Shown: positions 14,460 to 27,500 of the stretch, one piece after another
Layout of the letters: each line of letters begins with the position of its first letter
Numbering within the stretch: position 1 is the stretch's first letter
From: Taudactylus pleione
Taxonomy: Eukaryota > Chordata > Amphibia > Anura > Myobatrachidae
NCBI GenBank assembly: GCA_031769625.1
Contig: JAUIMM010002292.1
Location: 1-64,000 of the forward strand
DNA: 64,000 bases
Reading direction: 5' to 3'
The notes under the pieces: generated by a model
Databases searched by the model: none
What the model was told of the DNA's origin: nothing
The model's input: only the letters and a program-made list of their open reading frames with translations
Translations under genes and position numbers: made by a program

Positions 14460-17400
14460 ACAAAAGCGTATACTTTGTGATATCTCCTCTTGTAGCAAAC
14501 ACAGACAGCTCAAAATTTCACTGGATGTGTTGAAGACCAAGACCCACAAATGTGATGTGAAATGGTTTTTCTCCCATGTTGCGTTTAAGAGAAAACAGCA
14601 AATGCACGTTTTAGGCCAAAATGCATTGAAAGCAATGGAAATAACAAAAGCGCATACTTTGTGATATCTCCTCTTGTTGCAAACACAGACAGCTCAAAAT
14701 TTCACTGGATGTGTTGAAGACCAAGACCCACAAATGTGATGTGAAATTGTTTTTCTCCCATGTTGCGTTTAAGAGAAAACAGCAAATGCACGTTTTAGGC
14801 CAAAATGCATTGAAAGCAATGAAAACAACAAAAGCGTATACTTTGTGATATCTCCTCTTGTAGCAAACACAGACAGCTCAAAATTTCACTGGATGTGCTG
14901 AAGACCAAGACCCACAAATGTGATGTGAAATGGTTTTTCTCCCATGTTGCGTTTAAGAGAAAACAGCAAATGCACGTTTTAGGCCAAAATGCATTGAAAG
15001 CAATGGAAATAACAAAAGCGCATACTTTGTGATATCTCCTCTTGTAGCAAACACAGACAGCTCAAAATTTCACTGGATGTGTTGAAGACCAAGACCCACA
15101 AATGTGATGTGAAATGGTTTTTCTCCCATGTTGCGTTTAAGAGAAAACAGCAAATGCACGTTATAGGCCAAAATGCATTGAAAGCAATGAAAACAACAAA
15201 AGCGCATACTTTGTGATATCTCCTCTTGTAGCAAACACAGACAGCTCAAAATTTCACTGGATGTGTTGAAGACCAAGACCCACAAATGTGATGTGAAATG
15301 GTTTTTCTCCCATGTTGCGTTTAAGAGAAAACAGCAAATGCACGTTTTAGGCCAAAATGCATTGAAAGCAATGGAAACAACAAAAGCGCATTCTTTGTGT
15401 TATCTCCTCTTGTAGCAAACACAGACAGCTCAAAATTTCACTGGATGTGTTGAAGACCAAAACCCACAAATGTGATGTGAAATGGTTTTTCTCCCATGTT
15501 GCGTTTAAGAGAAAACAGCAAATGCAAGTTTTAGGCCAAAATGCATTGAAAGCAATGGAAACAACAAAAGCGCATACTTTGTGATATCTCCTCTTGTAGC
15601 AAACACAGACAGCTCAAAATTTCACTGGATGTGTTGAAGACCAAGACCCACAAATGTGATGTGAAATGGTTTTTCTCCCATGTTGCGTTTAAGAGAAAAC
15701 AGCAAATGCACGTTTTAGGCCAAAATGCATTGAAAGCAATGGAAATAACAAAAGTTCAAACTTTGTGATATCTCCTCTTGTAGCAAACACAGACAGCTCA
15801 AAATTTCACTGGATGTGTTGAAGACCAAGACCCACAAATGTGATGTGAAATGGTTTTTCTCCCATGTTGCGTTTAAGAGAAAACAGCAAATGCACGTTTT
15901 AGGCCAAAATGCATTGAAAGCAATGAAAACAACAAAAGCGTATACTTTGTGATATCTCCTCTTGTAGCAAACACAGACAGCTCAAAATTTCACTGGATGT
16001 GTTGAAGACCAAGACCCACAAATGTGATGTGAAATGGTTTTTCTCCCATGTTGCGTTTAAGAGAAAACAGCAAATGCACGTTTTAGGCCAAAATGCATTG
16101 AAAGCAATGGAAATAACAAAAGCGCATACTTTGTGATATCTCCTCTTGTAGCAAACACAGACAGCTCAAAATTTCACTGGATGTGTTGAAGACCAAGACC
16201 CACAAATGTGATGTGAAATGGTTTTTCTCCCATGTTGCGTTTAAGAGAAAACAGCAAATGCACGTTTTAGGCCAAAATGCATTGAAAGCAATGGAAACAA
16301 CAAAAGCGCATTCTTTGTGTTATCTCCTCTTGTAGCAAACACAGACAGCTCAAAATTTCACTGGATGTGTTGAAGACCAAAACCCACAAATGTGATGTGA
16401 AATGGTTTTTCTCCCATGTTGCGTTTAAGAGAAAACAGCAAATGCACATTTTAGGCCAAAATGCATTGAAAGCAATGGAAACAACAAAAGCGCATACTTT
16501 GTGATATCTCCTCTTGTAGCAAACACAGACAGCTCAAAATTTCACTGGATGTGTTGAAGACCAAGACCCACAAATGTGATGTGAAATGGTTTTTCTCCCA
16601 TGTTGCGTTTAAGAGAAAACAGCAAGTGCACGTTTTAGGCCAAAATGCATTGAAAGCAATGGAAACAACAAAAGCGCATTCTTTGTGATATCTCCTCTTG
16701 TAGCAAACACAGACAGATCAAAATTTCACTCGATGTGTTGAAGACCAAGACCCACAAATGTGATGTGAAATGGTTTTTCTCCCATGTTGCGTTTAAGAGA
16801 AAACAGCAAATGCACGTTTTAGGCCAAAATGCATTGAAAGCAATGGAAACAACAAAAGCGCATACTTTGTGATATCTCCTCTTGTAGCAAACACAGACAG
16901 CTCAAAATTTCACTGGATGTGTTGAAGACCAAGACCCACAAATGTGATGTGAAATGGTTTTTCTCCCATGTTGCGTTTAAGAGAAAACAGCAAATGCACG
17001 TTTTAGGCCAAAATGCATTGAAAGCAATGAAAACAACAAAAGCGTATACTTTGTGATATCTCCTCTTGTAGCAAACACAGACAGCTCAAAATTTCACTGG
17101 ATGTGTTGAAGACCAAGACCCACAAATGTGATGTGAAATGGTTTTTCTCCCATGTTGCGTTTAAGAGAAAACAGCAAATGCACGTTTTAGGCCAAAATGC
17201 ATTGAAAGCAATGGAAATAACAAAAGCGCATACTTTGTGATATCTCCTCTTGTAGCAAACACAGACAGCTCAAAATTTCACTGGATGTGTTGAAGACCAA
17301 GACCCACAAATGTGATGTGAAATGGTTTTTCTCCCATGTTGCGTTTAAGAGAAAACAGCAAATGCACGTTTTAGGCCAAAATGCATTGAAAGCAATGGAA

Positions 17401-20400
17401 ACACAAAAGATCATACTTTGTGTTATCTCCTCTTGTAGCTAACACAGACAGCTCAAAATTTCACTGGATGTGTTGAAGACCAAAACCCACAAATGTGATG
17501 TGAAATGGTTTTTCTCCCATGTTGCGTTTAAGAGAAAACAGCAAATGCACGTTTTAGGCCAAAATGCATTGAAAGCAATGGAAACAACAAAAGCGCATAC
17601 TTTGTGTTATCTCCTCTTGTAGCAAACACAGACAGCTCGAAATTTCACTGGATATGTTGAAGACCAAAACCCACAAATGTGATGTGAAATGGTTTTTCTC
17701 CCATGTTGCGTTTAAGAGAAAACAGCAAATGCAAGTTTTAGGCCAAAATGCATTGAAAGCAATGGAAATAACAAAAGCGCATACTTTGTGATATCTCCTC
17801 TTGTAGCAAACACAGACAGCTCAAAATTTCACTGGATGTGTTGAAGACCAAGACCCACAAATGTGATGTGAAATGTTTTTTCTCCCATGCTGCGTTAAAG
17901 AGAAAACAGCAAATGCAATTTTTAGGCCAAAATGCATTGAAAGCAATGAAAACAACAAAAGTGCATACTTTGTGATATCTCCTCTTGTAGCAAACACAGA
18001 CAGCTCAAAATTTCACTGGATGTGTTGAAGACCAAGACCCACAAATGTGATGTGAAATGTTTTTTCTCCCATGCTGCGTTAAAGAGAAAACAGCAAATGC
18101 AATTTTTAGGCCAAAATGCATTGAAAGCAATGAAAACAACAAAAGTGCATACTTTGTGATATCTCCTCTTGTAGCAAACACAGACAGCTCAAAATTTCAC
18201 TGGATGTGTTGAAGACCAAGACCCACAAATGTGATGTGAAATGGTTGTTCTCCCATGTTGCGTTTAAGAGAAAACAGCAAATGCTCGTTTTAGGCCAAAA
18301 TGCATTGAAAGCAATGAAAACAACAAAAGTGCATACTTTGTGATATCTCCTCTTGTAGCAAACACAGACAGCTCAAAATTTCACTGGATGTGTTGAAGAC
18401 CAAAACCCACAAAAGTGATGTGAAATTGTTTTTCTCCCATGTTGCGTTTAAGAGAAAACAGCAAATGCAAGTTTTAGGCCAAAATGCATTGAAAGCATTG
18501 GAAATAACAAAAGCGCATACTTTGTGATATCTCCTCTTGTAGCAAACACAGACAGCTCAAAATTTCACTGGATGTGTTGAAGACCAAGACCCACAAATGT
18601 GATGTGAAATGGTTTTTCTCCCATGTTGCGTTTAAGAGAAAACAGCAAATGCACGTTTTAGGCCAAAATGCATTGAAAGCAATGAAAACAACAAAAGCGC
18701 ATACTTTGTGATATCTCCTCTTGTAGCAAACACAGACAGCTCAAAATTTCACTGGATGTGTTGAAGACCAAGACCCACAAATGTGATGTGAAATGGTTTT
18801 TCTCCCATGTTGCATTTAAGAGAAAACAGCAAATGCACGTTTTAGGCCAAAATGCATTGAAAGCAATGGAAACAACAAAAGCGCATACTTTGTGATATCT
18901 CCTCTTGTAGCAAACACAGACAGCTCAAAATTTCACTGGATGTGTTGAAGACCAAGACCCACAAATGTGATGTGAAATGGTTTTTCTCCCATGTTGCGTT
19001 TAAGAGAAAACAGCAAATGCAAGTTTTAGGCCAAAATGCATTGAAAGCAATGAAAACAACAAAAGCGTATACTTTGTGATATCTCCTCTTGTAGCAAACA
19101 CAGACAGCTCAAAATTTCACTGGATGTGTTGAAGACCAAGACCCACAAATGTGATGTGAAATGGTTTTTCTCCCATGTTGCGTTTAAGAGAAAACAGCAA
19201 ATGCACGTTTTAGGCCAAAATGCATTGAAAGCAATGAAAACAACAAAAGCGTATACTTTGTGATATCTCCTCTTGTAGCAAACACAGACAGCTCAAAATT
19301 TCACTGGATGTGTTGAAGACCAAGACCCACAAATGTGATGTGAAATGGTTTTTCTCCCATGTTGCGTTTAAGAGAAAACAGCAAATGCACGTTTTAGGCC
19401 AAAATGCATTGAAAGCAATGGAAATAACAAAAGCGCATACTTTGTGATATCTCCTCTTGTTGCAAACACAGACAGCTCAAAATTTCACTGGATGTGTTGA
19501 AGACCAAGACCCACAAATGTGATGTGAAATGGTTTTTCTCCCATGTTGCGTTTAAGAGAAAACAGCAAATGCACGTTTTAGGCCAAAATGCATTGAAAGC
19601 AATGAAAACAACAAAAGCGTATACTTTGTGATATCTCCTCTTGTAGCAAACACAGACAGCTCAAAATTTCACTGGATGTGCTGAAGACCAAGACCCACAA
19701 ATGTGATGTGAAATGGTTTTTCTCCCATGTTGCGTTTAAGAGAAAACAGCAAATGCACGTTTTAGGCCAAAATGCATTGAAAGCAATGGAAATAACAAAA
19801 GCGCATACTTTGTGATATCTCCTCTTGTAGCAAACACAGACAGCTCAAAATTTCACTGGATGTGTTGAAGACCAAGACCCACAAATGTGATGTGAAATGG
19901 TTTTTCTCCCATGTTGCGTTTAAGAGAAAACAGCAAATGCACGTTATAGGCCAAAATGCATTGAAAGCAATGAAAACAACAAAAGCGCATACTTTGTGAT
20001 ATCTCCTCTTGTAGCAAACACAGACAGCTCAAAATTTCACTGGATGTGTTGAAGACCAAGACCCACAAATGTGATGTGAAATGGTTTTTCTCCCATGTTG
20101 CGTTTAAGAGAAAACAGCAAATGCACGTTTTAGGCCAAAATGCATTGAAAGCAATGGAAACAACAAAAGCGCATTCTATGTGTTATCTCCTCTTGTAGCA
20201 AACACAGACAGCTCAAAATTTCACTGGATGTGTTGAAGACCAAAACCCACAAATGTGATGTGAAATGGTTTTTCTCCCATGTTGCGTTTAAGAGAAAACA
20301 GCAAATGCAAGTTTTAGGCCAAAATGCATTGAAAGCAATGGAAACAACAAAAGCGCATACTTTGTGATATCTCCTCTTGTAGCAAACACAGACAGCTCAA

Positions 20401-22000
20401 AATTTCACTGGATGTGTTGAAGACCAAGACCCACAAATGTGATGTGAAATGGTTTTTCTCCCATGTTGCGTTTAAGAGAAAACAGCAAATGCACGTTTTA
20501 GGCCAAAATGCATTGAAAGCAATGGAAATAACAAAAGTTCAAACTTTGTGATATCTCCTCTTGTAGCAAACACAGACAGCTCAAAATTTCACTGGATGTG
20601 TTGAAGACCAAGACCCACAAATGTGATGTGAAATGGTTTTTCTCCCATGTTGCGTTTAAGAGAAAACAGCAAATGCACGTTTTAGGCCAAAATGCATTGA
20701 AAGCAATGAAAACAACAAAAGCGTATACTTTGTGATATCTCCTCTTGTAGCAAACACAGACAGCTCAAAATTTCACTGGATGTGTTGAAGACCAAGACCC
20801 ACAAATGTGATGTGAAATGGTTTTTCTCCCATGTTGCGTTTAAGAGAAAACAGCAAATGCACGTTTTAGGCCAAAATGCATTGAAAGCAATGGAAATAAC
20901 AAAAGCGCATACTTTGTGATATCTCCTCTTGTAGCAAACACAGACAGCTCAAAATTTCACGGATGTGTTGAAGACCAAGACCCACAAATGTGATGTGAAA
21001 TGGTTTTTCTCCCATGTTGCGTTTAAGAGAAAACAGCAAATGCACGTTTTAGGCCAAAATGCATTGAAAGCAATGGAAACAACAAAAGCGCATTCTTTGT
21101 GTTATCTCCTCTTGTAGCAAACACAGACAGCTCAAAATTTCACTGGATGTGTTGAAGACCAAAACCCACAAATGTGATGTGAAATGGTTTTTCTCCCATG
21201 TTGCGTTTAAGAGAAAACAGCAAATGCACATTTTAGGCCAAAATGCATTGAAAGCAATGGAAACAACAAAAGCGCATACTTTGTGACTATCTCCTCTTGT
21301 AGCAAACACAGACAGCTCAAAATTTCACTGGATGTGTTGAAGACCAAGACCCACAAATGTGATGTGAAATGGTTTTTCTCCATGTTGCGTTTAAGAGAAA
21401 ACAGCAAATGCACGTTTTAGGCCAAAATGCATTGAAAGCAATGGAAACAACAAAAGCGCATTCTTTGTGATATCTCCTCTTGTAGCAAACACAGACAGCT
21501 CAAAATTTCACATCGATGTGTTGAAGACCAAGACCCACAAATGTGATGTGAAATGGTTTTTCTCCCATGTTGCGCTTAAGAGAAAACAGCAAATGCACGT
21601 TTTAGGCCAAAATGCATTGAAAGCAATGGAAACAACAAAAGCGCATACTTTGTGATATCTCCTCTTGTAGCAAACACAGACAGCTCAAAATTTCACTGGA
21701 TGTGTTGAAGACCAAGACCCACAAATGTGATGTGAAATGGTTTTTCTCCCATGTTGCGTTTAAGAGAAAACAGCAAATGCACGTTTTAGGCCAAAATGCA
21801 TTGAAAGCAATGAAAACAACAAAAGCGTATACTTTGTGATATCTCCTCTTGTAGCAAACACAGACAGCTCAAAATTTCACTGGATGTGTTGAAGACCAAG
21901 ACCCACAAATGTGATGTGAAATGGTTTTTCTCCCATGTTGCGTTTAAGAGAAAACAGCAAATGCACGTTTTAGGCCAAAATGCATTGAAAGCAATGGAAA
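14460..22000. repeat. Duplication at a 26-monomer offset (4783 bp)
   Basis: Positions ~14.46-17.2 kb match ~19.24-22.0 kb at an offset of 4783 bp (26 x 184 minus 1). Shared rare markers are CTCTTGTTGC at 14671 and 19454, GGATGTGCTG at 14891 and 19674, and a CGATGTG variant near 16.73 and 21.51 kb. The right copy has extra small indels between 20.95 and 22.09 kb that the left copy lacks. Confidence 0.8.
17870..18240. repeat. Adjacent near-identical monomer pair (very recent single-monomer duplication)
   Basis: Two successive monomers share the same unusual set of variants: GAAATGTTTTTTCTC, GCTGCGTTAAAG and AAATGCAATTTTTAGG. The markers sit at 17889 and 18073, exactly 184 bp apart. A third copy of this type is at 22122, but there it is single. 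This is a clear case of one-unit tandem expansion. Confidence 0.8.
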
Positions 22001-22800
22001 TAACAAAAGCGCATACTTTGTGATATCTCCTCTTGTAGCAAACACAGACAGCTCAAAATTTCACTGGATGTGTTGAAGACCAAGAACCCACAAATGTGAT
22101 GTGAAATGTTTTTTCTCCCATGCTGCGTTAAAGAGAAAACAGCAAATGCAATTTTTAGGCCAAAATGCATTGAAAGCAATGAAAACAACAAAAGTGCATA
22201 CTTTGTGATATCTCCTCTTGTAGCAAACACAGACAGCTCAAAATTTCACTGGATGTGTTGAAGACCAAGACCCACAAATGTGATGTGAAATGGTTGTTCT
22301 CCCATGTTGCGTTTAAGAGAAAACAGCAAATGCTCGTTTTAGGCCAAAATGCATTGAAAGCAATGAAAACAACAAAAGTGCATACTTTGTGATATCTCCT
22401 CTTGTAGCAAACACAGACAGCTCAAAATTTCACTGGATGTGTTGAAGACCAAAACCCACAAAAGTGATGTGAAATTGTTTTTCTCCCATGTTGCGTTTAA
22501 GAGAAAACAGCAAATGCAAGTTTTAGGCCAAAATGCATTGAAAGCATTGGAAATAACAAAAGCGCATACTTTGTGATATCTCCTCTTGTAGCAAACACAG
22601 ACAGCTCAAAATTTCACTGGATGTGTTGAAGACCAAGACCCACAAATGTGATGTGAAATGGTTTTTCTCCCATGTTGCGTTTAAGAGAAAACAGCAAATG
22701 CACGTTTTAGGCCAAAATGCATTGAAAGCAATGAAAACAACAAAAGCGCATACTTTGTGATATCTCCTCTTGTAGCAAACACAGACAGCTCAAAATTTCA
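18070..22800. repeat. Duplication at a 22-monomer offset (4049 bp)
   Basis: Markers GCTGCGTTAAAG (18073 and 22122), the rare AAAAGTGATG (18411 and 22460) and GAAAGCATTG (18491 and 22540) share an offset of 4049 bp (22 x 184 plus 1). Similarity ends near 18.8/22.8 kb, where the left copy has TGCATTTAAG and the right copy has TGCGTTTAAG. The offset differs from the neighbouring 4783-bp duplication, so four monomers were lost or gained between the events. Confidence 0.75.
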
Positions 22801-24547
22801 CTGGATGTGTTGAAGACCAAGACCCACAAATGTGATGTGAAATGGTTTTTCTCCCATGTTGCGTTTAAGAGAAAACAGCAAATGCACGTTTTAGGCCAAA
22901 ATGCATTGAAAGCAATGGAAACAACAAAAGCGCATACTTTGTGTTATCTCCTCTTGTAGCAAACACAGACAGCTCAAAATTTCACTGGATGTGTTGAAGA
23001 CCAAAACCCACAAATGGGATGTGAAATGGTTTTTCTCCCATGTTGCGTTTAAGAGAAAACAGCAAATGCAAGTTTTAGGCCAAAATGCATTGAAAGCAAT
23101 GGAAATAACAAAAGTTCAAACTTTGTGATATCTCCTCTTGTAGCAAACACAGACAGCTCAAAATTTCACTGGATGTGTTGAAGACCAAGACCCACAAATG
23201 TGATGTGAAATGGTTTTTCTCCCATGTTGCATTTAAGAGAAAACAGCAAATGCACGTTTTAGGCCAAAATGCATTGAAAGCAATGGAAACAACAAAAGCG
23301 CATACTTTGTGATATCTCCTCTTGTAGCAAACACAGACAGCTCAAAATTCCACTGGATGTGTTGAAGACCAAGACCCACAAATGTGATGTGAAATGGTTT
23401 TTCTCCCATGTTGCGTTTAAGAGAAAACAGCAAATGCACGTTTTAGGCCAAAATGCATTGAAAGCAATGGAAATAACAAAAGTTCAAACTTTGTGATATC
23501 TCCTCTTGTAGCAAACACAGACAGCTCAAAATTTCACTGGATGTGTTGAAGACCAAGACCCACAAATGTGATGTGAAATGGTTTTTCTCCCAAGTTGCAT
23601 TTAAGAGAAAACAGCAAATGCACGTTTTAGGCCAAAATGCATTGAAAGCAATGGAAACAACAAAAGCGCATACTTTGTGATATCTCCTCTTGTAGCAAAC
23701 ACAGACAGCTCAAAATTTCACTGGATGTGTTGAAGACCAAAACCCAGAAATGTGATGTGAAATGGTTTTTCTCCCATGTTGCGTTTAAGAGAAAACAGCA
23801 AATGCAAGTTTTAGGCCAAAATGCATTGAAAGCAATGAAAACAAACAAAAGCGTATACTTTGTGATATCTCCTCTTGTAGCAAACACAGACAGCTCAAAA
23901 TTTCACTGGATGTGTTGAAGACCAAGACCCACAAATGTGATGTGAAATGGTTTTTCTCCCATGTTGCGTTTAAGAGAAAACAGCAAATGCACGTTTTAGG
24001 CCAAAATGCATTGAAAGCAATGGAAACAACAAAAGCGCATACTTTGTGTTATCTCCTCTTGTAGCAAACACAGACAGCTCAAAATTTCACTGGATGTGTT
24101 GAAGACCAAAACCCACAAATGGGATGTGAAATGGTTTTTCTCCCATGTTGCGTTTAAGAGAAAACAGCAAATGCAAGTTTTAGGCCAAAATGCATTGAAA
24201 GCAATGGAAATAACAAAAGTTCAAACTTTGTGATATCTCCTCTTGTAGCAAACACAGACAGCTCAAAATTTCCCTGGATGTGTTGAAGACCAAGACCCAC
24301 AAATGTGATGTGAAATGGTTTTTCTCCCATGTTGCATTTAAGAGAAAACAGCAAATGCACGTTTTAGGCCAAAATGCATTGAAAGCAATGGAAACAACAA
24401 AAGCGCATACTTTGTGATATCTCCTCTTGTAGCAAACACAGACAGCTCAAAATTTCACTGGATGTGTTGAAGACCAAGACCCACAAATGTGATGTGAAAT
24501 GGTTTTTCTCCCATGTTGCGTTTAAGAGAAAACAGCAAATGCACGTT

Positions 24548-27500
24548 TTAGGCCAAAATGCATTGAAAGCAATGGAAATAACAAAAGCGCATACTTTGTG
24601 ATATCTCCTCTTGTAGCAAACACAGACAGCTCAAAATTTCACTGGATGTGTTGAAGACCAAGACCCACAAATGTGATGTGAAATGGTTTTTCTCCCATGT
24701 TGCGTTTGAGAGAAAACAGCAAATGCACGTTTTAGGCCAAAATGCATTGAAAGCAATGGAAACACAAAAGCGCATACTTTGTGTTATCTCCTCTTGTAGC
24801 AAACACAGACAGCTCAAAATTTCACTGGATGTGTTGAAGACCAAAACCCACAAATGTGATGTGAAATGGTTTTTCTCCCATGTTGCGTTTAAGAGAAAAC
24901 AGCAAATGCACGTTTTAGGCCAAAATGCATTGAAAGCAATGGAAACAACAAAAGCGCATACTTTGTGTTATCTCCTCTTGTAGCAAACACAGACAGCTCA
25001 AAATTTCACTGGATGTGTTGAAGACCAAAACCCACAAATGTGATGTGAAATGGTTTTTCTCCCATGCTGCGTTTAAGAGAAAACAGCAAATGCAAGTTTT
25101 AGGCCAAAATGCATTGAATGCAATGGAAATAACAAAAGCGCATACTTTGTGATATCTCCTCTTGTAGCTAACAGAGACAGCTCAAAATTTCACTGGATGT
25201 GTTGAAGACCAAGACCCACAAATGTGATGTGAAATGGTTTTTCTCCCATGTTGCGTTTAAGAGAAAACAGCAAATGCAAGTTTTAGGCCAAAATGCATTG
25301 AAAGCAATGGAAATAACAAAAGTTCAAACTTTGTGATATCTCCTCTTGTAGCAAACACAGACAGCTCAAAATTTCACTGGATGTGTTGAAGACCAAGACC
25401 CACAAATGTGATGTGAAATGGTTTTTCTCCCATGTTGCATTTAAGAGAAAACAGCAAATGCACGTTTTAGGCCAAAATGCATTGAAAGCAATGGAAACAA
25501 CAAAAGCGCATACTTTGTGATATCTCCTCTTGTAGCAAACACAGACAGCTCAAAATTTCACTGGATGTGTTGAAGACCAAGACCCACAAATGTGATGTGA
25601 AATGGTTTTTCTCCCATGTTGCGTTTAAGAGAAAACAGCAAATGCAAGTTTTAGGCCAAAATGCATTGAAAGCAATGAAAACAACAAAAGCGTATACTTT
25701 GTGATATCTCCTCTTGTAGCAAACACAGACAGCTCAAAATTTCACTGGATGTGTTGAAGACCAAAACCCACAAATGTGATGAGAAATGGTTTTTCTCCCA
25801 TGTTGCGTTTAAGAGAAAACAGCAAATGCAAGTTTTAGGCCAAAATGCATTGAAAGCAATGGAAATAACAAAAGCGCATACTTTGTGATATCTCCTCTTG
25901 TAGCAAACACAGACAGCTCAAAATTTCACTGGATGTGTTGAAGACCAAGACCCACAAATGTGATGTGAAATGGTTTTTCTCCCATGTTGCGTTTGAGAGA
26001 AAACAGCAAATGCACGTTTTAGGCCAAAATGCATTGAAAGCAATGGAAACACAAAAGCGCATACTTTGTGTTATCTCCTCTTGTAGCAAACACAGACAGC
26101 TCAAAATTTCACTGGATGTGTTGAAGACCAAAACCCACAAATGTGATGTGAAATGGTTTTTCTCCCATGTTGCATTTAAGAGAAAACAGCAAATGCACAT
26201 TTTAGGCCAAAATGCATTGAAAGCAATGGAAACAACAAAAGCGCATACTTTGTGTTATCTCCTCTTGTAGCAAACACAGACAGCTCAAAATTTCACTGGA
26301 TATGTTGAAGACCAAAACTCACAAATATGATGTGAAATGGTTTTTCTCCCATGCTGCGTTTAAGAGAAAACAGCAAATGCAAGTTTTAGGCCAAAATGCA
26401 TTGAAAGCAATGGAAATAACAAAAGCGCATACTTTGTGATATCTCCTCTTGTAGCAAACACAGACACCTCAAAATTTCACTGGATGTGTTGAAGACCAAG
26501 ACCCACAAATGTGATGTGAAATGGTTTTTCTCCCATGTTGCGTTTAAGAGAAAACAGCAAATGCACGTTTTAGGCCAAAATGCATTGAAAGCAATGAAAA
26601 CAACAAAAGTGCATACTTTGTGATATCTCCTCTTGTAGCAAACACAGACAGCTCAAAATTTCACTGGATGTGTTGAAGACCAAGACCCACAAATGTGATG
26701 TGAAATGGTTTTTCTCCCATGCTGCGTTTAAGAGAAAACAGCAAATGCACTTTTTAGGCCAAAATGCATTGAAAGCAATGAAAACAACAAAAGTGCATAC
26801 TTTGTGATATCTCCTCTTGTAGCAAACACAGACAGCTCAAAATTTCACTGGATGTGTTGAAGACCAAAACCCACAAATGTGATGTGAAATGGTTTTTCTC
26901 CCATGTTGCGTTTAAGAGAAAACAGCAAATGCAAGTTTTAGGCCAAAATGCATTGAAAGCAATGGAAATAACAAAAGCGCATACTTTGTGATATCTCCTC
27001 TTGTAACAAACACAGACAGCTCAAAATTTCACTGGATGTGTTGAAGACCAAGACCCACAAATGTGATGTGAAATGGTTTTTCTCCCATGTTGCGTTTGAG
27101 AGAAAACAGCAAATGCACGTTTTAGGCCAAAATGCATTGAAAGCAATGGAAACACAAAAGCGCATACTTTGTGTTATCTCCTCTTGTAGCAAACACAGAC
27201 AGCTCAAAATTTCACTGGATGTGTTGAAGACCAAAACCCACAAATGTGATGTGAAATGGTTTTTCTCCCATGTTGCGTTTAAGAGAAAACAGCAAATGCA
27301 CGTTTTAGGCCAAAATGCATTGAAAGCAATGGAAACAACAAAAGCGCATACTTTGTGTTATCTCCTCTTGTAGCAAACACAGACAGCTCAAAATTTCACT
27401 GGATGTGTTGAAGACCAAAACCCACAAATGTGATGTGAAATGGTTTTTCTCCCATGCTGCGTTTAAGAGAAAACAGCAAATGCAAGTTTTAGGCCAAAAT

